From CAZLAP01 sp964557715 (GTDB lineage: Bacteria; Patescibacteriota; Minisyncoccia; Minisyncoccales; RBG-13-42-11): a stretch of DNA of 24,223 nt. Positions 1-6,439 of the stretch are shown here, one piece after another. The notes under the pieces were generated by a model, which saw only the letters and a program-made list of their open reading frames with translations, made no database searches and had not been told where the DNA came from. A program made the translations under genes and the position numbers. Numbering within the stretch: position 1 is the stretch's first letter; every line of letters begins with the position of its first letter. The DNA lies in the NCBI GenBank assembly GCA_964557715.1, contig CAZLAP010000001.1:1-24223 (forward strand), given 5' to 3'.

Positions 1-163
1 GAAGCCTTCATTGACTACGCGAACGAAGTGAAGCGTGAAGATGAGGGCGAAGCCTTCATTGACTACGCGAACGAAGTGAAGCGTGAAGATGAGGGCGAAG
101 CCTTCATTGACTACGCGAACGAAGTGAAGCGTGAAGATGAGGGCGAAGCCTTCATTGACTACG
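1..163 (+). repeat. 48-bp exact tandem repeat inside leuS
   Basis: Three full identical 48-bp units (1-48, 49-96, 97-144) and a 19-bp partial fourth (145-163). The period is a multiple of three and each unit encodes EAFIDYANEVKREDEG. Copies are identical at the base level, so the expansion is recent or artefactual. The array may continue to the left of the window. Confidence 0.97.
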
Positions 164-1449
164 GCAGATTGGTAAACTCAGGAGAGTTTAACGGTTTGCG
201 CTCAGAAGAAGCAATTGAAAAAATTACTGAATGGCTGGAAAAGAACGATGCGGGCAGGAGATTGGTTCAATATAAACTGCGCGATTGGATTTTTTCCAGA
301 CAGCACTATTGGGGAGAGCCGATTCCCGTTATTCATTGTCAGAAATGCGGCATAGTGCCGGTGCCTGAAAAAGACCTGCCCGTAGAGCTTCCTTACGTTG
401 AAAAGTACCAGCCGACTGGCACAGGAGAATCGCCTCTGTCTGCTGTTTCCGAATGGGTTAATGTAGAATGTCCCAAGTGCCAAGGCCGGGCAAAAAGGGA
501 AACAGATACCATGCCCAACTGGGCCGGTTCCAATTGGTATTATATGAGGTATTGCGACCCGGGGGACAACGAAGCCTTGGCAGATGAGAAGAAATTAAAA
601 TACTGGCTGCCGGTTGATTGGTATAACGGAGGTTTTGAGCATACCACCCTGCATCTCCTTTATTCCAGGTTTATTTACAAATTTCTTTACGATATCGGCT
701 TGGCGCCGAGCGCTGAACCTTACTCCAGAAGGACCTCTCACGGCATAGTCCTGGCAGAGGACAACAGAAAAATGTCAAAATCATTCGGCAATGTTGTAAA
801 TCCCGACCATATTGTTGAAGAATTCGGCGCTGACACTTTGCGTCTGTACGAAATGTTTATGGGCCCTTTTGACCAGGCGATTGCCTGGAGCACTCAAGGA
901 GTAAAAGGCTGCTACAGGTTTTTGGAAAAAACCTGGAATATTGTTTTAAGCTGTATGGAGAACAGTTCAGCAGGCGATAAAAAAGATGCTTCTTTAAAGG
1001 CTTTGCATAGATTGAACAAAAAGATTAATGAAGATTTGGAAGCAACTAAATTCAATACTATAGTTGCCGCTTTTATGGAATTTATAAATTTATGCCAGGA
1101 GAAAAAACAAGAAATTAAAAAACCTTTGATTGAAAAATTCTTAATTTTATTAGCTCCTTTTGCGCCTCATATCGCAGAAGAGTTATGGCAGAAGCTCGGC
1201 CATAAAGGAAGCATATTCCTGGAAAAATGGCCGCAACCGGAAGAAAAATTTCTAAAAGATGAATTAATGACATTGGTAATCCAAATTAACGGCAGGGTGA
1301 GAGATAAAATTGAAGCCAAGTCAGACATTTCCAAAGAAGAAGCAGAAAAATTGACATTGGCAAGAAAAAATGTTAAAAAATGGACAGCAGGAAAAGAGAT
1401 TAAAAAGATAATCTTTGTTCCAAAAAAGTTAATAAATATTGTTCTTTAA
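1..1449 (+). CDS. leuS: Leucyl-tRNA synthetase, 3' part (5' end cut off by window edge)
   Basis: Class I aminoacyl-tRNA synthetase that charges tRNA-Leu in the cytoplasm. The frame is open from base 1, so the N-terminal Rossmann half and most of the editing domain lie outside the window. Visible are the junction LVNSGEFNGL, the LRDW(I)FSRQHYWGEPIP block, a zinc-binding insert (CQKCG ... CPKCQ), the DTMPNWAGSNWYYMRY block, the KMSKS signature (769-783) that binds ATP, and the C-terminal anticodon-binding region ending in an INGRVRDK motif. The first 163 bases are an exact 16-residue tandem repeat (EAFIDYANEVKREDEG) that leads into the normal EAFIDYGRLVNSGEF. The repeat is not part of the LeuRS family and is either a real expansion or an assembly artefact at the contig edge. 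The ATG at 28 lies inside the repeat and is not the real start. Family assignment is certain; the repeat is the odd part. Confidence 0.97.
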   Translation, partial: EAFIDYANEVKREDEGEAFIDYANEVKREDEGEAFIDYANEVKREDEGEAFIDYGRLVNSGEFNGLRSEEAIEKITEWLEKNDAGRRLVQYKLRDWIFSRQHYWGEPIPVIHCQKCGIVPVPEKDLPVELPYVEKYQPTGTGESPLSAVSEWVNVECPKCQGRAKRETDTMPNWAGSNWYYMRYCDPGDNEALADEKKLKYWLPVDWYNGGFEHTTLHLLYSRFIYKFLYDIGLAPSAEPYSRRTSHGIVLAEDNRKMSKSFGNVVNPDHIVEEFGADTLRLYEMFMGPFDQAIAWSTQGVKGCYRFLEKTWNIVLSCMENSSAGDKKDASLKALHRLNKKINEDLEATKFNTIVAAFMEFINLCQEKKQEIKKPLIEKFLILLAPFAPHIAEELWQKLGHKGSIFLEKWPQPEEKFLKDELMTLVIQINGRVRDKIEAKSDISKEEAEKLTLARKNVKKWTAGKEIKKIIFVPKKLINIVL

Positions 1450-1478
1450 AAAAAATCTTATAAGAAAGGAAAGGTGAT

Positions 1479-1892
1479 ATGGAAGCAGAAAAGGATAAGA
1501 TTTTAATTGTTGAGGATAATGAAAGTTTAAGAATCACTCTGGCTGAAATAATTCAAAGTTATTGCTTTAAAGCTTTCGGTAGGGATATTAAAGTTATCTC
1601 AGCTGAAAATGGAAAAGAAGGCTTGGAATTGTTAAAAAAGAATCCCGATACAATTCTAATTTTTACCGACAAAAACATGCCGGGAGGAAACGGCGATGTA
1701 TTTATTGAAAAAATAAAATCTCCGGAATCTCCTTTTCGGGATATTAAAGTAATTTTAATGACCGCCGCAATTTTAGAGATATCGACGGTAAGAGATTTAG
1801 AAGCCGATTGGTTTCTTCAAAAGCCGTTCGGCATTCACGAAATAGAAGATATAATTTTTAAGAGTTTACTTAAGAATAGCATTGCTTTTTAA
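1479..1892 (+). CDS. Stand-alone response-regulator receiver protein
   Basis: A 137-aa protein consisting only of a CheY-like receiver domain, the part of a two-component system that accepts phosphate from a histidine kinase. Visible residues: acidic pair E12/D13 after the first strand (ILIVED), phospho-acceptor D64 in IFTDKNMPGG, switch Thr T95 in VILMTA, and the conserved Lys K115 in LQKPF. No output domain follows and no kinase gene is in the window, so the partner and the regulated process are unknown. The start is supported by a purine-rich Shine-Dalgarno (GAAAGGAAAGGTGAT) directly before ATG, one of the few clear ones here. A terminator overlaps the stop codon. It sits 29 nt after leuS. 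Domain assignment is firm; the role is unknown. Confidence 0.93.
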   Translation: MEAEKDKILIVEDNESLRITLAEIIQSYCFKAFGRDIKVISAENGKEGLELLKKNPDTILIFTDKNMPGGNGDVFIEKIKSPESPFRDIKVILMTAAILEISTVRDLEADWFLQKPFGIHEIEDIIFKSLLKNSIAF

Positions 1893-1908
1893 AGCAGTGC
1901 TTTTTTTT
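1878..1908 (+). terminator. Intrinsic terminator after the receiver gene
   Basis: Stem AGCATTGCTTT / AAAGCAGTGCT (11 bp with one G-T pair) around a 2-base loop, followed by eight T. It includes the receiver gene's TAA stop (1890-1892), so it closes the leuS-receiver transcript. Confidence 0.9.
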
Positions 1909-1967
1909 AGACAAAGTCAACAATTAGCAGTTGGAAAAAAGAAAATTAAGATATGTTTAAAAATAAA

Positions 1968-2000
1968 TTGCTTTTCTTTTTCTTAACATTATGATAGTCT
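1968..2000 (+). promoter_or_regulatory. Probable promoter of iorA
   Basis: TTGCTT (1968-1973), a 16-bp spacer, then TATGAT (1990-1995); an overlapping TG-A-TAGTCT (1992-2000) is an alternative extended -10. Either places the transcription start within a few bases of the iorA ATG at 2007, and no Shine-Dalgarno is visible. Inference from motif match only. Confidence 0.5.
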
Positions 2001-2006
2001 GAAAAC

Positions 2007-3632
2007 ATGAAAGATCTTCTTCTGCAAAAGCCGGGCAGAAAAGAGATTTTGCTTGGCAACGAAGCTATTGTCAGAGGCGCCTTGGAAGCAGGCGTTAATT
2101 TTGTTTCTACTTATCCGGGTACGCCGGCTTCGGAAATCGGCAATATTTTTTTTGAATTGAACAAAAACAAAAAATACAAGGGCTATTTTGAATTTTCAAC
2201 CAATGAAAAAGTGGCTTTGGAAGCCGGAATAGGAGCCAGTTTTTCCGGATTGAAAACCCTTGTGGCTATGAAAAATTTCGGGGTCAATGTTGCCTTGGAC
2301 GCGTTAATTCCCTTTGTTTATACAGGGACAAAAGGGCCGACAGTTGTCGTTTCGGCTGACGATCCTTCTTGTCACAGCTCGGCTCAATCCGAAGAAAACA
2401 CCAGGCTGATTTCTTATTTAGCACATATTCCGACTTTAGAGCCGGCCGACCCTCAAGAATGCAAGGACTTTATAAAATTGGCTTTTCAGGTTTCGGAGAA
2501 ATTCAAAATTCCAGTTATGGTGAGAACAACTACCAGAGTTGCTCATCAGCGCGCCGTAGTTGAACTGGAAAAGATTGCTTTGCAGCAGGGCCGTTCCGGC
2601 AGGTTTGTTAAAAATTTCCGCCAGTTTGTCACTTTGCCGCCAAGAGTTTTGGAGATGAAAAAAGAGCTTTTGGAAAAGATAGAAAAAATCAAAAATTTTT
2701 CAGAAAACCTATTAAAATTAAACGTTAAAAATCAAAATAAAAAAACAGGAATAATTACCTCAGGCGTTTCTTATTCGTATGTCAAAGAGGCTTTGGCTGA
2801 AATGGGTTTGGATTTGCCTGTTTTAAAATTAAGCTTTTTTTATCCATTGCCCGAGTCAAAAATAAACGAATTCATCAAAAAATTAAACAAAGTTTTGGTT
2901 GTTGAAGAATTGGAGCCTTGTTTGGAAAAAGAGGTTGAAAGATTAGCTAAAAAAGCAAACTGCCGTTTGAAAGTAATAGGCAAGGAATTATTGCCGGAAA
3001 TCGGCGAACTAAAGCCGGAGATTGTCGCTTCTGCTATTGCCAAATTCGCAAATAAAAATTTCAAAATTAAGAATTTGAAATTTAAAATCAGCAAACGAAT
3101 GCCTCGCTTATGTCCAGGTTGTCCTTATTGGCTGGTTATTTCAGCAATAAAAAAGGCGGTTGACGTTAAAAAAACAATTTTCGGAGGAGAGATCGGCTGT
3201 TATATGCTTTTTGGCGCTCCTTCGGTTAAGCTTCAAGATTATCTTTCTTGTATGGGTTCTTCAATGGGAATCGCTCACGGCATTAAAAAAGCTGCTGGCC
3301 AGAAATTGATTACTTTTGTCGGCGATTCTTCTTTTTTCCATTCTGGTATTCCGGCATTAATCAATACGGTTTCCAATAAATCTAATCCTTTGGTTATTAT
3401 TTTGGAAAATCAAACCACCGCTATGACAGGGCATCAGCCGCATCCCGGCGCGCCGGCTCTGCCTAACGGAATTAAAATAGAAAATATTGTTCGCGCCTGC
3501 GGAGTAAAACACGTCAAAACGATTGACCCGATAAACCAGCCGGAATTTATCAAAATTATAAAAGATTTTTTGAAAAAACCGGAAGTTTCCGTAATTATTT
3601 CAAAAAGAAAATGCATTCAGCTGAAAAAATAA
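2007..3632 (+). CDS. iorA: Indolepyruvate:ferredoxin oxidoreductase, alpha subunit, lacking the ferredoxin domain
   Basis: Catalytic, thiamine-diphosphate-binding subunit of an oxygen-sensitive enzyme that oxidatively decarboxylates aryl 2-oxoacids (from aromatic amino acids) to acyl-CoA and passes electrons to ferredoxin. The N-terminal pyrimidine-binding domain shows VSTYPGTPASEIG and the DDPSCHSSAQSEENTR block. The ThDP core has LCPGCPYW (C369, C372), GEIGCYM, the GDSSFF metal/ThDP motif from residue 439, and TTAMTGHQPHPG. Length is 541 aa, against roughly 600-650 in classical IorA, and the protein stops right after the last core strand. The C-terminal domain with two CxxCxxC clusters is absent. 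The downstream partner iorB starts inside this gene, so the short end looks native rather than a frameshift. The enzyme probably uses a separate ferredoxin. A related short 2-oxoacid oxidoreductase with another substrate is possible. Confidence 0.92.
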   Translation: MKDLLLQKPGRKEILLGNEAIVRGALEAGVNFVSTYPGTPASEIGNIFFELNKNKKYKGYFEFSTNEKVALEAGIGASFSGLKTLVAMKNFGVNVALDALIPFVYTGTKGPTVVVSADDPSCHSSAQSEENTRLISYLAHIPTLEPADPQECKDFIKLAFQVSEKFKIPVMVRTTTRVAHQRAVVELEKIALQQGRSGRFVKNFRQFVTLPPRVLEMKKELLEKIEKIKNFSENLLKLNVKNQNKKTGIITSGVSYSYVKEALAEMGLDLPVLKLSFFYPLPESKINEFIKKLNKVLVVEELEPCLEKEVERLAKKANCRLKVIGKELLPEIGELKPEIVASAIAKFANKNFKIKNLKFKISKRMPRLCPGCPYWLVISAIKKAVDVKKTIFGGEIGCYMLFGAPSVKLQDYLSCMGSSMGIAHGIKKAAGQKLITFVGDSSFFHSGIPALINTVSNKSNPLVIILENQTTAMTGHQPHPGAPALPNGIKIENIVRACGVKHVKTIDPINQPEFIKIIKDFLKKPEVSVIISKRKCIQLKK

Positions 3633-4204
3633 ATCAATTCAATATGATGCTTGTCGGAACAGGCGGGCAGGGCCAGATCACCCTTTTGCAGATTTTGGCT
3701 GAAGCGTCTTTGCTTCAAGGTTTTGACTTCAAAAGTTCCGAGCTTCACGGTTTGTCCCAGAGAGGCGGTTCCGTTGAAGTTCATATCAGATTCGGCAAAA
3801 AGATTTTTTCACCCATGATTTCAGCGGGAAAAGCTGATCTGGTTTTATCGTTAGAAATGCAGGAAACTTTGTCAGCTGCCGCTTTTATCGGCAAAAAAAC
3901 GAGAGTTTTAGCCAATAGGCATATAATTCCGGTTCCGGAAGCAAAACCTTTGGAAGAAAAGGAGATATTGAGAAACTTGAAAAAATTGGGCAATGATATT
4001 GTTTTAATTTCAGCCAGTGAAATTTGCCAAAAAGAACTGGGAACAAACGTGGTTGCCGGCGTTTATTTAATAAGTTTGTCTGCTTTCAAAAAAATGATTC
4101 CGATTAAACCGAATTCTATTCTTAAATCTATAAAAAAAATAATTCCAAAAAAATATCTGGAACTAAATATCAAAGCGTTTCAATTAGCCAAGAAAACTGT
4201 TTAA
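3611..4204 (+). CDS. iorB: Indolepyruvate:ferredoxin oxidoreductase, beta (gamma-domain) subunit
   Basis: Partner of IorA and member of the pyruvate/ketoisovalerate oxidoreductase gamma-domain family, 197 aa, the usual size. The glycine-rich LVGTGGQGQITLLQ motif lies near the N-terminus, followed by SELHGLSQRGGSVEVHIRFG, typical of IorB. The start at 3611 overlaps the end of iorA by 22 nt in another frame. A second ATG at 3644 would give MMLVGTGG; the earlier one is preferred because family members carry about ten residues before this strand. The overlap implies coupled translation and a fixed subunit ratio. The stop overlaps the stop of the convergent murA by four bases, with no room for a terminator between them. 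Confidence 0.93.
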   Translation: MHSAEKINQFNMMLVGTGGQGQITLLQILAEASLLQGFDFKSSELHGLSQRGGSVEVHIRFGKKIFSPMISAGKADLVLSLEMQETLSAAAFIGKKTRVLANRHIIPVPEAKPLEEKEILRNLKKLGNDIVLISASEICQKELGTNVVAGVYLISLSAFKKMIPIKPNSILKSIKKIIPKKYLELNIKAFQLAKKTV

Positions 4205-5460
4205 ACTTTCTCAATTTTGGCGCCCAGTTTTTTCAACTTTTCGTCAAAATTTTCATAACCTCTTTCAATTTGGGAAATATTTTCAATTAATGTTTGGCCT
4301 TGGGCGATTAATCCGGCCAAAATCAAAGCAGCGCCTGACCTGATGTCCGAGGCGTTGATTTTATTTCCGATTAATTCAGTTTTTCCGAAAATCAAAGCCC
4401 TGTGAGGGTCGGTAATTTCAATGTCAGCCCCCAGTTTTCTTAATTCATGCAAATGCTGAAAGCGGTTTTCATACAAAGGATCGTGTATTAGGGATTTTCC
4501 CTGGCATTGTGTCAGCAGGACGGATGTCTGAGGCTGCAAGTCTGTAGGGAAACCCGGATAGGGAAGAATTTGAATTTTAGCCGGTTTGAAATCTTTAGAA
4601 GGCTTTACCGATATTTCATTGTTTAAAACTTCAAAATTCATTCCGATTTCTTTCATTTTTTCCAGAAAAAATGCCAGATGCTCGGCATTTATGTTTTTTA
4701 TTTTTCCTTCTCCCTTGGTTGTTGCCAAGGCTAAAAGAAAAGTTCCTGCCTCCAGCAAATCAGGACAAAGAGAGAATTCGCTGCCGGATAATTTTTCTTT
4801 TCCTTCAATCTCAACGGTGTGGGTGCCGTTTCCTTCTATTTTCACCCCCATTTTTTCTAAGAACAGGCCTAAATCCTGAACCTGAGGTTCGGCAGCCGCG
4901 ATTTCAATTTTTGTTTTTCCAAAAGCTCTGCTGGCCAGCATCATTATAATTTCCGTGGCTGTTACTGAAAATTCCTTTAAGGTTATTTTTTTTCCTTCTA
5001 TTTTTTCAGGCGCTTCCAGTTGATAAAAACCGTCTTTTTCTTCCGCTTTTATGCCAAAACTTTCAAGGGCTTCCAGATGGGTGGCAATCGGCCTCAATCC
5101 TATTTTATCTCCGCCAGGATGGGGGATTTTGATTTTTTTGAATCTAACAAGCAAGGGTCCGATAAACAATACTGAAACTCTCATTTTTTCAAAAAGATCA
5201 GCAGGTATTTTTTCAGGATCAATGTTAGCAGGGTTAATTTTGACTTTTTTTTCTGACAGCCATTCAATCTTTGCTCCCATTTGCTTCAAAATTTCAATTT
5301 GGTTTAAAGCGTCGGTAACCAAAGGGATATTGTCAATTACTGAAATTTCTTCGGAAAGCAAAACAGCTGCCAGAATCGCTCCGGCTGAATTTTTATAACC
5401 GGAGATTTCCACTTCTCCGGAAAGGGGCAGGCCGCCTTTTATAAGAAATTTATCCGCCAT
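4201..5460 (-). CDS. murA: UDP-N-acetylglucosamine 1-carboxyvinyltransferase (Cys to Asp variant)
   Basis: First committed step of peptidoglycan synthesis: transfers enolpyruvate from PEP to UDP-GlcNAc in the cytoplasm. 419 aa, full length, with two EPSP-synthase-like lobes. Visible: the K23-N24 pair in GYKNSAG, R94 in the EKMRVSVLFIGP stretch, the flexible catalytic loop PGGDKIGLRP, GFPTDLQPQ holding the general-base Asp, and the C-terminal SDIRSGAALILAGL with its conserved Arg. In most bacteria the loop reads PGGCxIG, and that Cys is the residue alkylated by fosfomycin. Here it is D118, the substitution known from mycobacteria and chlamydiae, which are intrinsically fosfomycin-resistant. 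The ATG at 5460 is preceded by no clear Shine-Dalgarno. No other mur genes are in the window. It converges on iorB. Confidence 0.97.
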   Translation of the reverse strand: MADKFLIKGGLPLSGEVEISGYKNSAGAILAAVLLSEEISVIDNIPLVTDALNQIEILKQMGAKIEWLSEKKVKINPANIDPEKIPADLFEKMRVSVLFIGPLLVRFKKIKIPHPGGDKIGLRPIATHLEALESFGIKAEEKDGFYQLEAPEKIEGKKITLKEFSVTATEIIMMLASRAFGKTKIEIAAAEPQVQDLGLFLEKMGVKIEGNGTHTVEIEGKEKLSGSEFSLCPDLLEAGTFLLALATTKGEGKIKNINAEHLAFFLEKMKEIGMNFEVLNNEISVKPSKDFKPAKIQILPYPGFPTDLQPQTSVLLTQCQGKSLIHDPLYENRFQHLHELRKLGADIEITDPHRALIFGKTELIGNKINASDIRSGAALILAGLIAQGQTLIENISQIERGYENFDEKLKKLGAKIEKV

Positions 5461-5490
5461 ATAGTATTAAGACAAAAAATAAAGACAAAA

Positions 5491-5520
5491 CAAGACGAAA
5501 CAAGACGAAACAAGATGAAA
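5491..5520. repeat. 10-bp tandem repeat upstream of murA
   Basis: Three adjacent units, CAAGACGAAA twice exactly then CAAGATGAAA. A decayed fourth unit (AAAGACAAAA) lies at 5481-5490. The array sits 30-60 bp upstream of the murA start, where murA's promoter should be. Confidence 0.8.
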
Positions 5521-5523
5521 GTT

Positions 5524-5562
5524 GGGCACTTTGTGCTTCCTCCGAGGAAGCACAAAGTGCCC
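5524..5562. repeat. 39-nt near-perfect palindrome
   Basis: Arms of 19 bp (5524-5542 and 5544-5562) are exact reverse complements around a single central C. No T-run follows on either strand, so it does not look like an intrinsic terminator. Its left-arm core TTGTGCTTCCTCCGAG (5531-5546) recurs exactly at 24108-24123, pointing to a dispersed element. Confidence 0.85.
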
Positions 5563-5673
5563 TGTGTATCTGCGTGTTTTTAAATTTGGATTATTTTAAG
5601 TTTAATATAATAATTCGTTTATGTCAAAAACAAGAAATTGTTTTATTGTGGCAGAGTTATTTGATTTATTAAT

Positions 5674-5702
5674 TTGACACAGCCTTTTAATTTTTATATA
5701 TA
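5674..5702 (+). promoter_or_regulatory. Consensus promoter for a short orphan transcript
   Basis: Perfect -35 TTGACA (5674-5679), 17-bp spacer, -10 TATATA (5697-5702). A transcript would start near 5709 and meet the terminator at 5799-5838, giving an RNA of about 130 nt. Confidence 0.65.
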
Positions 5703-5745
5703 TTAATTATCTCTTGTTCTTTTTACGTCAAAAGGAGGGGAGGTG

Positions 5746-5760
5746 ATGCCTTTGATTTAA
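5746..5760 (+). other. Four-codon mini-ORF (MPLI) with extended Shine-Dalgarno
   Basis: ATG CCT TTG ATT TAA directly after AAAGGAGGGGAGGTG (5731-5745). The stretch GGAGGGGAGGTGAT is a near-ideal match to the 3' tail of 16S rRNA, far stronger than at most genes here. It could be a leader peptide for attenuation at the terminator downstream, or the active part of a small RNA that contacts ribosomes. It is not counted as a protein gene: no functional peptide this short can be claimed. Confidence 0.5.
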
Positions 5761-5798
5761 GTTTTTTATTTTTATTAGGTTTTTACCTCATCCGTTTG

Positions 5799-5838
5799 AA
5801 GGCCCTGCGTTTTTTCACTTCGCAGGGCCTTATTTTTT
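5799..5838 (+). terminator. Strong intrinsic terminator upstream of tsaC
   Basis: Perfect 11-bp stem AAGGCCCTGCG / CGCAGGGCCTT, 11-base loop, then ATTTTTT. It lies between the mini-ORF and the TsaC gene, so it either ends a free-standing small RNA or acts as an attenuator for read-through into tsaC. Confidence 0.9.
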
Positions 5839-5852
5839 ACCTTAATTTTTTA

Positions 5853-5869
5853 TGATATACTGATAAAAT
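5853..5869 (+). promoter_or_regulatory. Extended -10 promoter(s) of tsaC
   Basis: TG-A-TATACT (5853-5861) and an overlapping TG-A-TAAAAT (5861-5869) just before the ATG at 5875. Transcription would begin 0-7 nt before the start codon; no Shine-Dalgarno is present. This is part of a pattern shared with pth, lepB and the gene at 19433. Confidence 0.55.
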
Positions 5870-5874
5870 TATGT

Positions 5875-6435
5875 ATGATTGATAAAATTGCAAAGGAATT
5901 GAAAAAAGGAAAAATTATCGTTTGCCCGACAGACACGGTTTACGGCTTACTGGCTGATGCCGGCAACAAAAAGGCCGTTGCTAAAATTTTTAGAGTAAAA
6001 AAAAGAAAAAAAGCAAACTTTCTGCCGATTTTCGTAAGCAATTTAACTATGGCAAAGGAATTGGCTGTAATAGGTAAAAGCCAAGAAAAGTTTTTAAAGA
6101 AAGTTTGGCCCGGAAAAACAACAGCTGTTTTGAAACGCAGAATCCAAGGAAAGAAATCTAAGATTTACGGCGTTGACGGAAAAACAATCGCTTTAAGGAT
6201 TCCAAAATACAAGCTGGTTAATAGTCTGCTGGAAAAGACAAAACTGCCTTTAGTCGGTACTTCAGCCAATATCTCAGGAGAGCCGGCAACGACTGAAATA
6301 AAAAAAGTTTTAAGACAATTTCAAGGTAAAAAAGCGCAGCCGGATTTGATTGTTAACGTTGGAGATTTAAAGGCTGCCAAGCCTTCAATAGTGGTTGATT
6401 TAACAGGCTTAAAGCCGAAAATATTAAGAAAATAA
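5875..6435 (+). CDS. tsaC: Threonylcarbamoyl-AMP synthase (TsaC/Sua5/YrdC family)
   Basis: Makes threonylcarbamoyl-AMP from threonine, bicarbonate and ATP, the first step of the universal t6A37 modification of tRNAs that read ANN codons. At 186 aa it is the short TsaC/YrdC type without the Sua5 C-terminal domain. Visible: the N-terminal KGKIIVCPTDTVYGL block, the basic substrate-binding stretch VKKRKKANFLPIFV, WPGKTTAVL, ALRIP, and the GTSANISGEPA motif. The ATG at 5875 is chosen because an ATG at 5871 runs into a stop after three codons. There is no Shine-Dalgarno and the promoter -10 is almost adjacent, suggesting a leaderless mRNA. treT follows after four bases, so the two are probably co-transcribed although their functions differ. 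Confidence 0.94.
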   Translation: MIDKIAKELKKGKIIVCPTDTVYGLLADAGNKKAVAKIFRVKKRKKANFLPIFVSNLTMAKELAVIGKSQEKFLKKVWPGKTTAVLKRRIQGKKSKIYGVDGKTIALRIPKYKLVNSLLEKTKLPLVGTSANISGEPATTEIKKVLRQFQGKKAQPDLIVNVGDLKAAKPSIVVDLTGLKPKILRK

Positions 6436-6439
6436 AAAG

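Larger units (their letters stand above)
5461..5870. other. Gene-poor intergenic region between murA and tsaC
   Basis: About 410 bases with no normal gene, between divergent murA (minus) and the TsaC gene (plus). In order it holds the 10-bp tandem repeat, the 39-nt palindrome, an AT-rich stretch (5571-5670) in which I see nothing, a sigma-70-type promoter, a four-codon ORF with a very strong ribosome site, an intrinsic terminator, and an extended -10 just before the next gene. Confidence 0.8.

Noticed and set aside
5524..5562. Palindrome as an intrinsic terminator
   Set aside because: No T-tract follows on either strand, and no gene ends nearby on either side.
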